From contig CAWGKW010000002.1 of NCBI GenBank assembly GCA_963823275.1, forward strand, positions 1,116,001 to 1,180,000: a DNA stretch of 64,000 nt, in the 5' to 3' direction. The position numbers and the translations under genes are program-made. Of this stretch, positions 39,066 to 46,846 are shown in pieces; positions within the stretch are counted from its first letter, which is position 1, and each line of letters begins with the position of its first letter. The stretch comes from RHKX01 sp963823275 (GTDB taxonomy: Bacteria; Actinomycetota; Thermoleophilia; Solirubrobacterales; 70-9). The notes beneath the pieces were generated by a model, which saw nothing but the letters and a program-made list of their open reading frames with translations, had not been told where the DNA came from and did not search any database.

Positions 39066-39986
39066 ATGCGAATCAACTCGATCCGGCTCCTCCTGGCGGT
39101 CGCCGTGACCTCGATGGGTCTGCTTTCGACAGCCTCGGTGGCATTCGCCCTCGACGCCTGCCCGACTCAGCCCGACGTTCGGATCGCCTACTCCGACGCC
39201 ACCAGGTTCGAGTCGGTCGCCTTTGACCGAGACGGCAGGCTCTACTTCACCGACTCGACCCGGGGAGAGCTGCTGATGATCCCGCGGTCGGGCGCTGACC
39301 CGAGGGTCGTTGCCGAGGGGATCGACGCCCCCGGCGGAATCATCTTCCGCCGTGATGGAGATGTTCTCGTCGGCTACGGCGACAGCATCGCCCAGGCGGC
39401 CGACGGCGAGGAGAACCCGGAGGCGGGCCTCTTGCTGGTCGACCCCAGGACAGGGAAGACGAGCGTCTGGGTGGACGGGCTGCAGATGGCGAACGGCGTC
39501 ACCAGGGGTCCGGATGGTCAAGTCTTCGCCTCGACCGACTTCGGCACCGGGATCGACCGGATCTTCGGAGGCGCGGTCGAGCTGGGCTGGGTCCCGATGG
39601 ATAGTCCCAACGGGTTGATCGTCGACAGCAGCAAGCGGTTTCTGTTCGCCAACCAGACCTTCACCGCCGCCCCGACGATCCAGCGGATCCCGCTTGCAAA
39701 CCCGGCAGCCGCGAAGCCCTGGTTCACGGCGCCGGCGGAGGCGGGGGCGTTTCTCGACGGTCTGACCAGGGATGCCGACGACAACCTGTACGCGGCGGCC
39801 AACGGCTCGGGAGAGGTTTGGAGGGTGAGCGGACCCGAGGACGCCTGCGTGCTGATGCAGCGGGACCCGTTCCCCAGCGGACCCAGTGACCTCGCCTTCG
39901 CTCGCGGCAAGGGTCGGTTCCCCAAGGGGAGCCTCTTCGTCACCACGTTCGGCGGCGAACTGCTCCAATTGCGTCGCGCGCGCTGA
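39066..39986 (+). CDS. secreted SMP-30/gluconolactonase-like beta-propeller protein
   Basis: A 306-residue exported protein. A signal peptide (IRLLLAVAVTSMGLLSTASVAFA) precedes a six-bladed-propeller sequence: repeated FDRDGRLYFTDSTRGEL, ANGVTRGPDGQVFASTDFGTGI, NGLIVDSSKRFLFANQ and LDGLTRDADDNLYAAANGSGEVWRV, the SMP-30 style of NG..D..G..LY.A. Family members are calcium-dependent lactonases or esterases; the metal residues (Glu near the start of blade 1, Asn, Asp) appear plausible, but the substrate is unknown. A GATACT box 7 bases before ATG 39066 suggests a leaderless transcript. It is divergent from the frameshifted secreted protein. Confidence 0.8.
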   Translation: MRINSIRLLLAVAVTSMGLLSTASVAFALDACPTQPDVRIAYSDATRFESVAFDRDGRLYFTDSTRGELLMIPRSGADPRVVAEGIDAPGGIIFRRDGDVLVGYGDSIAQAADGEENPEAGLLLVDPRTGKTSVWVDGLQMANGVTRGPDGQVFASTDFGTGIDRIFGGAVELGWVPMDSPNGLIVDSSKRFLFANQTFTAAPTIQRIPLANPAAAKPWFTAPAEAGAFLDGLTRDADDNLYAAANGSGEVWRVSGPEDACVLMQRDPFPSGPSDLAFARGKGRFPKGSLFVTTFGGELLQLRRAR

Positions 39987-40026
39987 CCGCCGCGATCCGG
40001 CGGCCGGGCGTCGGTAGCCTGTAGCC

Positions 40027-41337
40027 ATGGCTTCCAAGCGTCAGATATTCGTCGGCGGGGTGCCGATCGGGGGAGGGGCCCCGGTCGCGGTCCAGACGAT
40101 GACCAAGACCGAGACTGCAAACCTGGCCGCGACGATGGAGCAGATCCGCACCGTGGCCGACGCGGGCGCCGATCTGGTTCGCGTCGCCGTGCCGCGGGAG
40201 AAGGACGTCGACGCGCTGCGCACGATCGTCAAGGAGTCGCCGATCCCGGTGATCGCCGACATCCACTTCAACCACACCCTCGCGCTCAAGGCCATCGACG
40301 CCGGCGCTCATTGCATCCGGCTCAACCCGGGCAATATCGGGGGCCGCGACAAGGTGGCGGAGGTCGCGCTCAAGGCGACCGAGCACAACGTGCCGATGCG
40401 GATCGGGGTCAATTCGGGATCTCTTCCCAAGCATCTCCACGAGCTCGAGCGCGAGGCACCGGTCGAGGCCCTGGTCGCGGCGGCCGCGGAGTTCGTCGCG
40501 CTGATGGAGGGCCTCGACTTCACTGATTTCAAGGTCTCGATCAAGTCGACCAACGTGCCGAACACAATTGCCGCCAACCGTCTGCTCTCGGAAAAGGTCC
40601 CCTATCCGATTCATCTCGGGATCACCGAGGCGGGGACGAAGTGGACCGGCGCGCTGAAGTCCGCGGTCGGGCTCGGGACCCTGCTCGCCGACGACATCGG
40701 GGACACGATCCGGATCAGCCTCTCGACCTTTCACGCCGAGGAGGAGGTCAAGGTCGCCTGGGAGATTCTCAAGGCCCTGCACCTGCGCGAGCGCGGGCCG
40801 GTACTGATCGCCTGCCCGACCTGTGGCCGTCTGCAGTTCGACATGGACACGGTGGTAGCCGAGATCGAGCAGCGCCTCGAGTCCTACTCGGAGCCGGTGG
40901 AGGTCGCTGTGCTCGGTTGTGCGGTCAACGGGATCGGTGAGGCTTCGCACGCCGACTTCGGGATCACCGGGGCCAAGGACGAGGGTCTGATCTTCGCCCA
41001 CGGCAAGCCCCTGCGGAAGATTCCCCAAGAGCAGCTGGTCGATGCGCTGTTTGAGGAGATCGACAAGTCGCTGGGGCGGGGAGGCGAGATCGAGGTCGAT
41101 CAGAGCGAGGCGGCCGAGGGCGCCGAGTGGCTGCGAAGGATCGAAGAGGAAAACGCCGGCGACCTGACGCCGGAGAGGCTCGCGGCGATGGAGAAGGCCG
41201 CGGCGGAGAGCGGCGAGGACATCACGGCTCCCGGAAACGGCGAGCCCTACCTGAAGCCGGTCCGGCCGAAGGGCAAGAAGGTCGAGCTCGGCGAAGAGGC
41301 TTCGCCGACGGCCAGCCGCCGCTTCACCCGGACCTGA
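40027..41337 (+). CDS. ispG: 4-hydroxy-3-methylbut-2-enyl-diphosphate synthase (flavodoxin/ferredoxin)
   Basis: A 436-residue MEP-pathway enzyme. The TIM-barrel part opens with VQTMTKTETAN, then ADIHFNHTLALKAIDAG and IRLNPGNIGG. The C-terminal part binds the 4Fe-4S cluster through CPTCGR (about residue 260) and GCAVNGIGEA (about residue 297). The last 80 residues form an acidic, Lys-rich extension beyond the usual bacterial length (about 370-390), of unknown role. A TAGCCT box 6 bases before ATG 40027 supports a leaderless start. It is separated from dxr and rseP by about 8.5 kb. Confidence 0.95.
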   Translation: MASKRQIFVGGVPIGGGAPVAVQTMTKTETANLAATMEQIRTVADAGADLVRVAVPREKDVDALRTIVKESPIPVIADIHFNHTLALKAIDAGAHCIRLNPGNIGGRDKVAEVALKATEHNVPMRIGVNSGSLPKHLHELEREAPVEALVAAAAEFVALMEGLDFTDFKVSIKSTNVPNTIAANRLLSEKVPYPIHLGITEAGTKWTGALKSAVGLGTLLADDIGDTIRISLSTFHAEEEVKVAWEILKALHLRERGPVLIACPTCGRLQFDMDTVVAEIEQRLESYSEPVEVAVLGCAVNGIGEASHADFGITGAKDEGLIFAHGKPLRKIPQEQLVDALFEEIDKSLGRGGEIEVDQSEAAEGAEWLRRIEEENAGDLTPERLAAMEKAAAESGEDITAPGNGEPYLKPVRPKGKKVELGEEASPTASRRFTRT

Positions 41338-41446
41338 CGTTCGCAGTCCCAGGGCCCATATACGGATAGCCAGGCCCCAAGCGTCGGCGCCTGCCCCGGG
41401 GCAACGCGGCTAGCGGCGGATCGACTCAGCGGCTAGGTTCCTCGCC

Positions 41447-41644
41447 ATGGGTCGCTTGAGCCGCATCCTCGATCGAGTTGAGCGTCGAATCGAACGGCCC
41501 CCGGACCCAAGCGTGCTTGACGTTGACCGCAATCCGGGCAGCGAGTCCATGATCGAACCCGACGATTCGCGCAGCCCAACTGAAGCTGCGCGGCACGTCA
41601 GGCGTTCGCGCAATCGGCGAAGGTGGCGATGGCTGAGCCGCTAG
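41447..41644 (+). CDS. possible small basic protein, unknown function
   Basis: A 65-codon reading frame from ATG 41447. It is Arg-rich, with a charged helical start (RLSRILDRVERRIERPP) and a basic end (RRSRNRRRWRWLSR). No family is recognised. The main support is a TAGGTT -10-like box at 41434-41439, exactly 7 bases before ATG, the same arrangement used by clear genes in this window. Against it stand the low third-position G+C compared with neighbours and no visible domain. It could be a decayed gene. Confidence 0.35.
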   Translation: MGRLSRILDRVERRIERPPDPSVLDVDRNPGSESMIEPDDSRSPTEAARHVRRSRNRRRWRWLSR

Positions 41645-41822
41645 TCAGGCTTGGCGAGCGCCGGACACTGGGCATGTAACCGGGGTTAGCCGCTCTGAGA
41701 ATCCGGATCGACGTAGGAGAATCGAAGTCCTCGATCGTGATCAGGTCGGGCTGAGTCCGTCCCCATGACTTAGCCGCAATTCCGAGCTCGATGCAGTTCA
41801 GTCGGTCGATCTCCGACCCCCA
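41645..41822. other. noncoding or decayed stretch
   Basis: Together with 41338-41446 this is the emptiest part of the window. The base composition is visibly less G+C-rich than the neighbours. A minus-strand frame (41598-41849, 83 codons, containing DLITIEDFDSPTSIRILRAANPGYMP) is open, but it overlaps the promoter and start of the acetyltransferase gene and matches no family I know. No hairpin, tRNA or terminator was recognised. Confidence 0.4.
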
Positions 41823-41835
41823 TAGAGTGTGAGGG

Positions 41836-42309
41836 GTGGGAGATGGCAAGAGCGAGAGCCCGGTGCGGATCGATCGGGTCGGCGTCGTCGACCTGCCCGC
41901 GCTGATGCCGATGATGAGGGCCTACTGCGATTTCTACGAGGTCGATCCCCGAGACGATCGCCTGGTGGCGCTCTCGCGGGCGTTGATCGACGATCCCGCT
42001 GAAGGCGAGCAACTGATCGCCCGTGGCGAATCCGGGACCCCGCTCGGCTTCGCCACCGTGTTCTGGACCTGGCAGACGCTGGATGCCTCTCGGATCGGCG
42101 TCCTCAACGATCTCTACGTCGTGCCGGAGACGCGGGGATCGGGCGTCGGCCGTGCCCTGATCGAGCATTGCCGCGGACTGTGCCGCAAGCGCGGGGCAGC
42201 CAAGCTCGTCTGGGAGACGGCGCCCGACAACGCGACGGCTCAGCGCCTCTACGATGGGATCGGAGCGGAGTCCTCGACCTGGCTCGCCTACGAGATCGAC
42301 GCCTGGTAG
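41836..42309 (+). CDS. GNAT-family N-acetyltransferase
   Basis: A 157-residue single GNAT domain. LNDLYVVPETRGSGVGRALIEHC (about residues 94-116) contains the acetyl-CoA pyrophosphate loop motif R-G-x-G-x-G/A, and the late LVWETAPDNATAQRLYDGIGAE is the typical motif B with N..A..LY...G. It should acetylate a small molecule or protein amine; the substrate cannot be told. GTG 41836 lies 7 bases after TAGAGT, so the mRNA is probably leaderless. proS follows after 59 bases. Confidence 0.87.
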   Translation: MGDGKSESPVRIDRVGVVDLPALMPMMRAYCDFYEVDPRDDRLVALSRALIDDPAEGEQLIARGESGTPLGFATVFWTWQTLDASRIGVLNDLYVVPETRGSGVGRALIEHCRGLCRKRGAAKLVWETAPDNATAQRLYDGIGAESSTWLAYEIDAW

Positions 42310-42368
42310 CGCTCGGCTCAGCACCACGAACTCAGTACTACCAACAGGACCGACGAGACACCCATCAG

Positions 42369-44066
42369 ATGACCCGCCTATCCAACTACCTGTTGCCCAC
42401 GCTCAAGGACGCCCCGGCCGATGCCGAGGCGCGCTCGCACAAGCTGATGGTCAGGGCTGGACTGGTGCGTCAGCTCGGAGCCGGGATCTGGACGTGGATG
42501 CCCGCCGGATACCGCAGCGTCAAGAAGGTCGAGCGGATCATCCGCGAGGAGATGGATGGGATCGGCTGCCATGAGATGCTGATGCCGGTGCTCCAGCCGG
42601 CGGATCCCTGGCGGCGCACCGGTCGATACGAGATCGACGAGCTCTTCAAGCTCCGGGACCGCAAGGACTCCGACCTGGTCTTGGCGATGACCCACGAGGA
42701 GGCCGTCACCGCTCACGTCGCCAAGGACGTCCGCTCCTATCGCGACCTGCCGCTGATGCTCTACCACCTGCAGACCAAGGAGCGCGATGAGCCGCGCCCC
42801 CGTGCCGGGATCCTGAGGACCCGCGAATTCACCATGAAGGATGCCTATTCGTTCGACCGCGACGAGGAGGGTCTGGCTCGGAGCTACGAGCTGCAGGCCG
42901 GGGCCTATGGGCGGATCTTCGAGCGCTGCGGCCTGCGTTGGTATTCGGTCGAATCAGACGTCGGAATGATGGGCGGCTCGGGTGCTCATGAGTACATGGC
43001 GCCGTGCGAGGCCGGCGAGAACGAGGTCGCCCTGGCTCCCGGGTACGCGGCCAACGTCGAGGTCGCCAGCGCCCTGCCCCAGCCGGTGACGCTGCCGCCC
43101 GCCCTCGATGAACCGCGGGAGGCGCCTACGCCCGGTTTGACCACCGTCGACGAGGTCGCCGCAGCGCTCGGTGTGCCCGCCGGCGCCCTGATCAAGGCGA
43201 TGCCCGTGGTCGTCGAGGGCGAGGGGCTCGTCATGGTCCTGATCCGAGGTGACCATCGCCTCAACGAGATCAAGCTCGCCAATCACCTCGGTGCGCCATC
43301 GCGGCCCGCCGGGCCGGAGGAGATCGAGGATTCGGTCGGCCCGGTCGGATTCATCGGCCCCGTCGGCGCCACCGTTCGCATCCTGATGGACGCCGCGATC
43401 AGCGGTGGTGGCCTGGTCGCCGGAGCGAATCGACCCGACGCCCATCTGATCGGCGTCGAGCCGGGTCGCGATTTCACCTACGAGACCTGCGACGTTCGCA
43501 CGGTGGAGGCGGGGGATCTGACGCCCAGCGGTGACCCGATCGTGATCGAGGCTGCGATCGAGGTCGGCAACATCTTCAAGCTGGGAACCCGTTACTCGGA
43601 GCCGCTCGGCGCCACGTATCTGGATCCAGACGGCGTCGAACGGGCGATCGTGATGGGCAGCTACGGCATCGGTCCCGCCCGGATCGTCGCTGCGGCAGTC
43701 GAGCAGCGCGCCGATGAGATGGGTATCTGCTGGCCCCCGTCGATCGCCCCGTGGCAGGTCCATGTCTGCGCGCTCGGCAAGGGGGGCGACGAGGTCGCCG
43801 AGGCTGCGGATTCGCTCTACGAAGCCTTCAATGCGGCTGGGATCGAGACGCTGCTCGACGACAGGTCCGCCGCCGGCACCGGGGAGAAGCTGACCGACGC
43901 CGAGCTGATCGGCTGCCCGTTGCGGCTCACGATCGGCAAGCGGGGGCTGGCCGACGGCGTCGTCGAAGCCCGTCTCCGATCCAGCGGTGAGGACGAGCGG
44001 ATCCCGCTGGCCGAGGCCCCCGATCGAGCTCTCGCGATCCTCGAGGGAATCGGCGAAGGGCCCTAG
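42369..44066 (+). CDS. proS: prolyl-tRNA synthetase (bacterial type, with editing domain)
   Basis: A 565-residue class II synthetase. Motif 1 region is GAGIWTWMPAGYRSVKKVERIIREEM, and motif 2 includes RDEPRPRAGILRTREFTMKDAYSFD (about residues 138-162). A YbaK-like editing insertion (VDEVAAALGVPAGALIKAMPVVVEG to MDAAISGGGLVAGAN, about 255-365) removes mischarged Ala-tRNA. Motif 3 is GSYGIGPARIVAAAVEQ (about 425). The C-terminal anticodon domain has a Rossmann-like VHVCALGKG and LIGCPLRLTIGKRG. The start is ATG 42369; no strong ribosome binding site is evident. A phosphatidyltransferase gene starts 3 bases after the stop. Confidence 0.96.
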   Translation: MTRLSNYLLPTLKDAPADAEARSHKLMVRAGLVRQLGAGIWTWMPAGYRSVKKVERIIREEMDGIGCHEMLMPVLQPADPWRRTGRYEIDELFKLRDRKDSDLVLAMTHEEAVTAHVAKDVRSYRDLPLMLYHLQTKERDEPRPRAGILRTREFTMKDAYSFDRDEEGLARSYELQAGAYGRIFERCGLRWYSVESDVGMMGGSGAHEYMAPCEAGENEVALAPGYAANVEVASALPQPVTLPPALDEPREAPTPGLTTVDEVAAALGVPAGALIKAMPVVVEGEGLVMVLIRGDHRLNEIKLANHLGAPSRPAGPEEIEDSVGPVGFIGPVGATVRILMDAAISGGGLVAGANRPDAHLIGVEPGRDFTYETCDVRTVEAGDLTPSGDPIVIEAAIEVGNIFKLGTRYSEPLGATYLDPDGVERAIVMGSYGIGPARIVAAAVEQRADEMGICWPPSIAPWQVHVCALGKGGDEVAEAADSLYEAFNAAGIETLLDDRSAAGTGEKLTDAELIGCPLRLTIGKRGLADGVVEARLRSSGEDERIPLAEAPDRALAILEGIGEGP

Positions 44067-44069
44067 GAA

Positions 44070-44783
44070 GTGGCCGAGGAGGGCAAGCGCCGCAGCCTCT
44101 CGCGCCGCCGCCTGCTCGGGCTCGACCGTTCCGGTCCTGAGCCGCCGCAGACCCGGGCCGGCCAGCCCCTGCGTCCGTTCACGCTGCCCAACCTGATCTG
44201 CTACGTCCGGTTGGCGGCGATCCCGGTGTTCCTGGTGATCGCCTTCAACTCCGGCGACGGGCGGGACCCGCTCGCCGCACTGATCTTCTTGGCGATCGCC
44301 CTCGGCGACCTGCTCGACGGGTTCGTCGCGCGGGCGACCGGCCAGTACAGCCGGCTCGGCGCGCTCCTCGATCCGGTCGTCGACAGGCTCACGATTCTCG
44401 CCGGCGCCGCCGTCTGCTGGAACTTCGAGCTGCTGCCTCGAGCGGCGATCGCCCTGCTCGTATTGCGCGAGGTCACGACCCTGGGACTGGCCCGCTACGG
44501 CCTCCGGCACGGGGCCGACCTGGAGATCACCTGGTTCGGGCGGATCGCCGTATTCCTGATCATGGGCGGGATCTTCTGGTCGATGGTGGTCGACTGGCTG
44601 ATCATCCAGATCGGGTTCTGCTTCGGAGTCGGACTGGCGATCCTCGCGACGGTCCTCTACGTGCGGGACGCGATGCGGCAGGCCCGTGAGCGTCGCGGCG
44701 AACCGGAGTCCGATGCCGCCACCGACCCCGCGGCTGCGGGCGGATCGATGCAGTCGGGCGTTCAACCTTCAAGTTCTGATTGA
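44070..44783 (+). CDS. CDP-alcohol phosphatidyltransferase (PgsA-like)
   Basis: A 237-residue integral membrane enzyme with about six helices. The catalytic signature GDLLDGFVARATGQYSRLGALLDPVVDRL (Dx3DGx2ARx8Gx3Dx3D) is complete, near residues 76-104. It transfers a phosphatidyl group from CDP-diacylglycerol to an alcohol; glycerol-3-phosphate (PgsA) is the likeliest acceptor, but inositol phosphate is possible in actinobacteria. A basic N-terminal leader of about 35 residues (KRRSLSRRRLLGLD) precedes the first helix. GTG 44070 is 3 bases after proS. The promoter of the next operon lies at its stop codon. Confidence 0.88.
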   Translation: MAEEGKRRSLSRRRLLGLDRSGPEPPQTRAGQPLRPFTLPNLICYVRLAAIPVFLVIAFNSGDGRDPLAALIFLAIALGDLLDGFVARATGQYSRLGALLDPVVDRLTILAGAAVCWNFELLPRAAIALLVLREVTTLGLARYGLRHGADLEITWFGRIAVFLIMGGIFWSMVVDWLIIQIGFCFGVGLAILATVLYVRDAMRQARERRGEPESDAATDPAAAGGSMQSGVQPSSSD

Positions 44784-44807
44784 CCCTTTGGGTATCCGGC
44801 CTATAAT
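44780..44807 (+). promoter_or_regulatory. sigma-70-type promoter of the RsiG-like/GarA-like/FtsR-like operon
   Basis: TTGACC (44780-44785) and a perfect TATAAT (44802-44807) are separated by 16 bases. The -35 overlaps the stop codon of the phosphatidyltransferase gene. Transcription should begin near 44814, giving a leader of about 60 bases. This is the best consensus promoter I see in the window. Confidence 0.78.
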
Positions 44808-44872
44808 CGATTCCCGCCGGCCCCTTCGGCCAGGCAAGTTCCCGAGACGGACAAGAAGGTTGGGGTGAGTTG

Positions 44873-45130
44873 ATGGAAGAGACGTTTCCCGATATCGGCG
44901 CGATGAATGACCAGGAGCTGAAGGAGATGATCGATGAGCTCACCCGTGACGAGCGGGAGGTTTCATACCGCCGCAGGATGCTGCACGGCAAGATCGACAT
45001 CCTTCGCGCCGAGCTCGTCAACCGGCTGCGGACCAACCGGGAGTCGGGCGATGCGCTGATCAGCGGGGCGGATGTCGAAAAGCTCTCCGACATCCTCGCC
45101 GGACGGACCGTCGGAGACGACAGGATCTAG
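44873..45130 (+). CDS. RsiG-like small coiled-coil protein, candidate c-di-GMP-binding anti-sigma factor
   Basis: An 85-residue, mostly helical protein. Residues 27-42 read E-x3-S-x2-R-x3-H-x3-D, which matches the c-di-GMP-binding motif E(X)3S(X)2R(X)3Q(X)3D of the anti-sigma factor RsiG except for His in place of Gln. Streptomyces RsiG has two such motifs on an antiparallel coiled coil; Rubrobacter RsiG has a single motif and dimerises. This protein also has one motif. RsiG holds the WhiG sigma factor inactive; no sigma gene is in the window. It heads an operon with GarA-like and FtsR-like genes. ATG 44873 is chosen over TTG 44870. Function by motif resemblance only. Confidence 0.72.
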   Translation: MEETFPDIGAMNDQELKEMIDELTRDEREVSYRRRMLHGKIDILRAELVNRLRTNRESGDALISGADVEKLSDILAGRTVGDDRI

Positions 45131-45137
45131 ACGACCG

Positions 45138-45608
45138 ATGGCGCTGCACTGCCATGAATGCGGTTTCGTCAACGATGAGGGCGCCAACTACTGTCAGAAG
45201 TGCGGCGCCTACCTCGGCCGTCCCGATGGCGCCGACGAGCCCTCGACGCTGACCTACAAGATCGCCGAGACCGGCGACTTCCAGCCCGTCGACATCGAGG
45301 AGATGGTCGAGGAGGAGGGCGCCGCGCTCGTGATCCGCTCCGGCGGTGGCCGGGCGGGGGAGAGCTTCGCCGTCAACCAGGAGCGGATGAGCATCGGCCG
45401 CACTCCCGACGCCCCGATCTTCCTCGACGACGTCACCGTTTCACGCAATCACGCGCTCTTGGTGCGCCGTCGTGACGGTCTCTACATCGACGACCTCGGC
45501 TCGCTCAACGGCACCTACGTGAACCGCCATCGGATCGAATCCCACCTGCTCGACGATGGCGACGAGATCCAGGTGGGCAAGTTCAAGCTCAGCTACCTGG
45601 AGCGCTGA
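45138..45608 (+). CDS. zinc-ribbon FHA-domain protein (GarA-like)
   Basis: A 156-residue protein. The N-terminus is a zinc ribbon (CHECG at residue 5, CQKCG near 20). A linker follows, then a forkhead-associated domain with SIGRTPDAPIFLDDVTVSRNHALLV (phosphothreonine-binding Arg and Ser/His) and DLGSLNGTYVNRHRI. FHA domains bind phosphothreonine peptides. In mycobacteria the homologous gene garA sits before a MerR gene, as here, and regulates glutamate and central metabolism under PknG/PknB control. The N-terminal ETTS-type phosphosite of GarA is not visible here and is replaced by the ribbon. It starts 7 bases after the RsiG-like gene. Confidence 0.85.
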   Translation: MALHCHECGFVNDEGANYCQKCGAYLGRPDGADEPSTLTYKIAETGDFQPVDIEEMVEEEGAALVIRSGGGRAGESFAVNQERMSIGRTPDAPIFLDDVTVSRNHALLVRRRDGLYIDDLGSLNGTYVNRHRIESHLLDDGDEIQVGKFKLSYLER

Positions 45609-45612
45609 GCTG

Positions 45613-46350
45613 ATGGACGTGACGACCAAGCCCGCGACCGCCCGGAGCAGCGAGACGCGGGACTCACGACCCCGCAAGGCGCTGACCATCGGCGCCGTCT
45701 GCAAGGTGCTCGGACAGGAGTTCGACGATATCTCGATCTCCAAGATTCGCTACCTCGAGGACCAGAAGCTGCTCACCCCGCGACGGACGCGCGGCGGCTA
45801 CAGGCTCTACAGCCAGGCCGATGTCGAACAGCTGCGGGCGATCCTGAGGATGCAACGGGACGAGTTCCTGCCGCTCCGGGTGATTCGTCAGGAGCTGGCC
45901 GCAGGGAAGATCGGCGGCGACCGTGGCGTCCGCGCCGGGTCCACTCGTCGGGCGATGACGCTCGAGGAGCCCGACGAGTGGATGGCCCACGACGAAGTCC
46001 TCGAACAGACCGGGGCCTCCGCCGAGCTGATCCGCGAGCTCGAGGAGTTCGGGATCGTGGAGCCCAAGCAGCGCAAGGGGTCGAAGGTCTTCGACGAGAC
46101 CGACGTGGAGATCGTCCGCGCGGCGACCGAGCTCGCCCGGTTCGGCGTCGGCGGCCGCAATCTGCGCGTCTTCCGATCCTCCGCCGATCGCGAGTCATCT
46201 CTGCTCGAGCAGGTGATGGCCCCCTCGCTGCGCTCGCGGAGCGCCGCCCGCCGTGAGGAGGCCGTCGAGAGCCTCGAGAGCCTGGCCGCAACCTGCACCC
46301 AGCTCAAGCACCTGCTGCTGGTTCGCGATCTCAGACGCCTCCGCGGCTGA
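45613..46350 (+). CDS. MerR-family regulator (FtsR/Rv1828-like)
   Basis: A 245-residue regulator with an N-terminal winged helix: LTIGAVCKVLGQEFDDISISKIRYLEDQKLLTPRRTRGGYRLYSQADVEQLRAILRMQ (about residues 24-80). It has no metal-binding Cys. The C-terminal part has a second MerR-like helical segment (SAELIRELEEFGIVEPKQRKGSKVFDETDVEIVRAATEL), as in Rv1828 and corynebacterial FtsR, which activates ftsZ. It begins 4 bases after the GarA-like gene. The garA-merR neighbourhood is conserved in actinobacteria. A cell-division target here is inference. Confidence 0.87.
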   Translation: MDVTTKPATARSSETRDSRPRKALTIGAVCKVLGQEFDDISISKIRYLEDQKLLTPRRTRGGYRLYSQADVEQLRAILRMQRDEFLPLRVIRQELAAGKIGGDRGVRAGSTRRAMTLEEPDEWMAHDEVLEQTGASAELIRELEEFGIVEPKQRKGSKVFDETDVEIVRAATELARFGVGGRNLRVFRSSADRESSLLEQVMAPSLRSRSAARREEAVESLESLAATCTQLKHLLLVRDLRRLRG

Positions 46351-46363
46351 GGAGCGCGGCCGG

Positions 46364-46846
46364 ATGCCGAGAGTCGCCCGCAGCCGCGTGGTCGGCGCTA
46401 GCGTGGAGAGGGTCTGGGGTCTGGTCTCCGACCCCTACAACCTGCCCCGGTGGTGGCCGGAGACGAGCAGGGTCGAGGATGTCGAGGGTTCCCCCGGGTC
46501 CCGTCGCAGCCGCTTCACCCAGGTGCTGAAGACGAGCAAGGGTCGAACCGTGCGGGCGGACTTTCGCTGCACGGCCTCAACCGCCCGAGAGCGGATCGTC
46601 TGGAGCCAGCAACTGGAGGGGACGCCGTTTGAGGGGTTCCTGCGCGAGGCTGAACTCGAGGTCCGGCTCGGCGAGGCTGCGAAGGGTCCCGCCGGCGCGA
46701 CCACGGTGACGGTCGAGGGTCGGCGGCAGCTGCGGGGGTTGTCGCGGCTGGGCTCAGTGATGATGAGGCGCGCGACGGGAAGGACGCTCAATCAGGCGCT
46801 CGACGGGATCGAGCGAGCGATCAGCGGGGATCGGGGAACGGTGTGA
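46364..46846 (+). CDS. SRPBCC-superfamily (START/polyketide-cyclase-like) protein
   Basis: A 160-residue helix-grip protein. SRVVGASVERVWGLVSDPYNLPRWWPETSRVEDVEG is the common opening of the superfamily, followed by the antiparallel strands RADFRCTASTARERIVWSQQLEGTPFEGFLREAELEVRL and a long C-terminal helix. These proteins bind hydrophobic ligands; no specific ligand or catalytic residue is evident. ATG 46364 follows the FtsR-like gene by 13 bases, and the stop overlaps the next gene by 4 bases, so it links to the AGPS-like flavoprotein. Confidence 0.82.
   Translation: MPRVARSRVVGASVERVWGLVSDPYNLPRWWPETSRVEDVEGSPGSRRSRFTQVLKTSKGRTVRADFRCTASTARERIVWSQQLEGTPFEGFLREAELEVRLGEAAKGPAGATTVTVEGRRQLRGLSRLGSVMMRRATGRTLNQALDGIERAISGDRGTV

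Noticed and set aside
41598..41849. 83-codon minus-strand frame in the ispG-GNAT gap
   Set aside because: It overlaps the leaderless promoter and start of the GNAT gene, has no promoter or ribosome site of its own, and matches no family I recognise.
42310..42368. T-box leader before proS
   Set aside because: The gap is only 59 bases and has no specifier stem, T-box sequence or terminator.
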